Of a stretch of DNA of 64,000 nucleotides, positions 62,934 to 64,000 are shown piece after piece. Origin of the DNA: Margaritifera margaritifera (lineage: Eukaryota > Mollusca > Bivalvia > Unionida > Margaritiferidae). The stretch lies in contig JAQPZY010001334.1 of NCBI GenBank assembly GCA_029931535.1, forward strand, positions 1,612,001-1,676,000, written 5' to 3'. The notes under the pieces were generated by a model that saw only the letters and a program-made list of their open reading frames with translations, made no database searches and was not told the DNA's origin. The position numbers and the translations under genes are program-made. How positions within the stretch are numbered: the first letter of the stretch is position 1; each line of letters starts with the position of its first letter.

Positions 62934-64000
62934 AGCCCCAATACTTGATGATAAGCCCCATACTGGATGATAAGTCCATACCTGACAATAAGTCCCATTC
63001 TTGATGAAAAGCTCCTTACTTGATGATAAAACCATGCTTGATGATGAGCCCCATACTTGACTACAATTCCCATACTTGATGACAAGCCCCATACTTGATG
63101 ACAAGTTCCATACTTGATGATAAGCCCCATACTTGATGATAAGCCCCATACTTGATGATAAGTCATACTTGATGATAAGATCATGCTTGATGATAAGCCC
63201 ATGACTGATGATAAAAGTCCCATACTTGTTGAGAAGCCCATACTTCATGTAAAGTCCATGCTTGATGCTAAGGGCCATACTTGATGATGAGCTCCATTCT
63301 TAATTACAAGTCTCATATTTGATGATAAGCCCCTGCTAAATGATAAACCACATAATTGATGATAAGCCCCATACCTGATGATAAACCCATACTTGATGAT
63401 AAACCCCATACTTGATAAGCCCAATACTTGATGATAAACCCCATACTTGATGATAAGTCCATACTTAATGATAAACCCCATACTTGATGATAAGCCCCAT
63501 ACTTGATGATAAGCCCCATACTTGATGATAAGCCCCATACTTGATGACAAGCCCCATACTTGATGACAAGCCCCATACTTCATGATAAGCCCCATACTTG
63601 ATGACAAGCCCCATACTTCATGATAAGCCCCATACTTGATAAGCCCCATACTTGATGATAAACCCCATACTTGATGATAAGTCCATACTTGATGATAAGC
63701 CCCATACTTGATGACAAGCCCCATACTTGATGATAAACCCCATACCTGATGATAAGTCCATACTTAATGATAAACCCCATACTTGATGATAAACCCCATA
63801 CTTGATGATAAACCCCATACTTGATGATAAGTCCATACTTAATGATAAACCCCATACTTGATGATAAGCTCCATACTTGATGATAAACCCCATACTTGAT
63901 GATAAGTCTATACTTAATGATAAACCCCATACTTGATGATAAGCCCCATACTTGATGACAAGCCCCATACTTGATGACAAGCCCCATACTTGATTATAAA
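62934..64000. repeat. 19-bp minisatellite CCCCATACTTGATGATAAG, runs off the window
   Basis: More than 50 copies with point variants (AAACC/AAGCC, GACAAG, short 15-17-bp units). 19 is not divisible by three and the unit lacks stops on the minus strand, so all three minus frames stay open and yield SSSMGLIIKYGAYHQVWGL-type periods. These are not proteins. Confidence 0.96.

Noticed and set aside
62892..63987. Overlapping minus-strand frames of 87-159 codons with YHQVWGL repeats
   Set aside because: Generated by the 19-bp tandem repeat, open in all three frames; not a protein family.

Overview
This is a eukaryotic nuclear window from an animal, with long introns, GT-AG splice sites, AT-rich sequence and a dense load of transposable elements and tandem repeats. 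Two conserved host genes are recognisable and face each other tail to tail. The gene families, the Gmr1-like and DIRS-like retroelements, the ACAAGAG-headed repeats and the abundant minisatellites together suggest a lophotrochozoan, most likely a bivalve mollusc; this is an inference, because no single sequence proves it.

Left third (1-15.2 kb). A decayed hAT transposase relic (1-1.54 kb) precedes the plus-strand gene for an Act1/CIKS (TRAF3IP2)-like adaptor. Three coding exons are in the window (2408-3643, 8460-8638, 13869-14276). They end in a SEFIR domain, and their splice phases agree at both junctions. The introns carry two copies of a 217-bp double-hairpin MITE, a piggyBac element (9514-12067) with intact TTAA-flanked ends but a broken transposase, and a 218-bp duplication.

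Middle (15-40 kb) is intergenic and made of repeats: a GT microsatellite, a tRNA-derived SINE, a DIRS-type tyrosine-recombinase retrotransposon with its inverted terminal repeats and internal complementary region still visible (19.75-22.44 kb), several minisatellites, hAT and pogo-like MITEs, blocks of a roughly 140-bp satellite-like repeat, and a second, reverse-oriented DIRS relic (35.5-39.6 kb) that contains a MITE insertion.

Right third (40-64 kb) holds the minus-strand COMMD9 gene. Its last four coding exons (60332-60416, 59393-59482, 46153-46256, 40472-40612) splice in phase; the 5' exons lie beyond position 64000. The 13.1-kb intron contains a complete, near-pristine Ty3/gypsy element of the Gmr1 type (48262-54859). 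It has 734-bp LTRs differing by about one base, a tRNA-Pro-type primer site, and one 1609-codon gag-pol frame in which integrase precedes reverse transcriptase. This element and a 1785-bp TA-flanked transposon both sit inside one 33-bp minisatellite. Three copies of a second SINE family, each with target-site duplications, lie at 33.6, 61.3 and 62.7 kb; the last has interrupted a 19-bp minisatellite that runs off the end of the window.

The strongest candidates for new biology are the 217-bp double-palindrome MITE, whose hairpin arms show compensated differences, and the Gmr1-like element with its SCAN-like gag.
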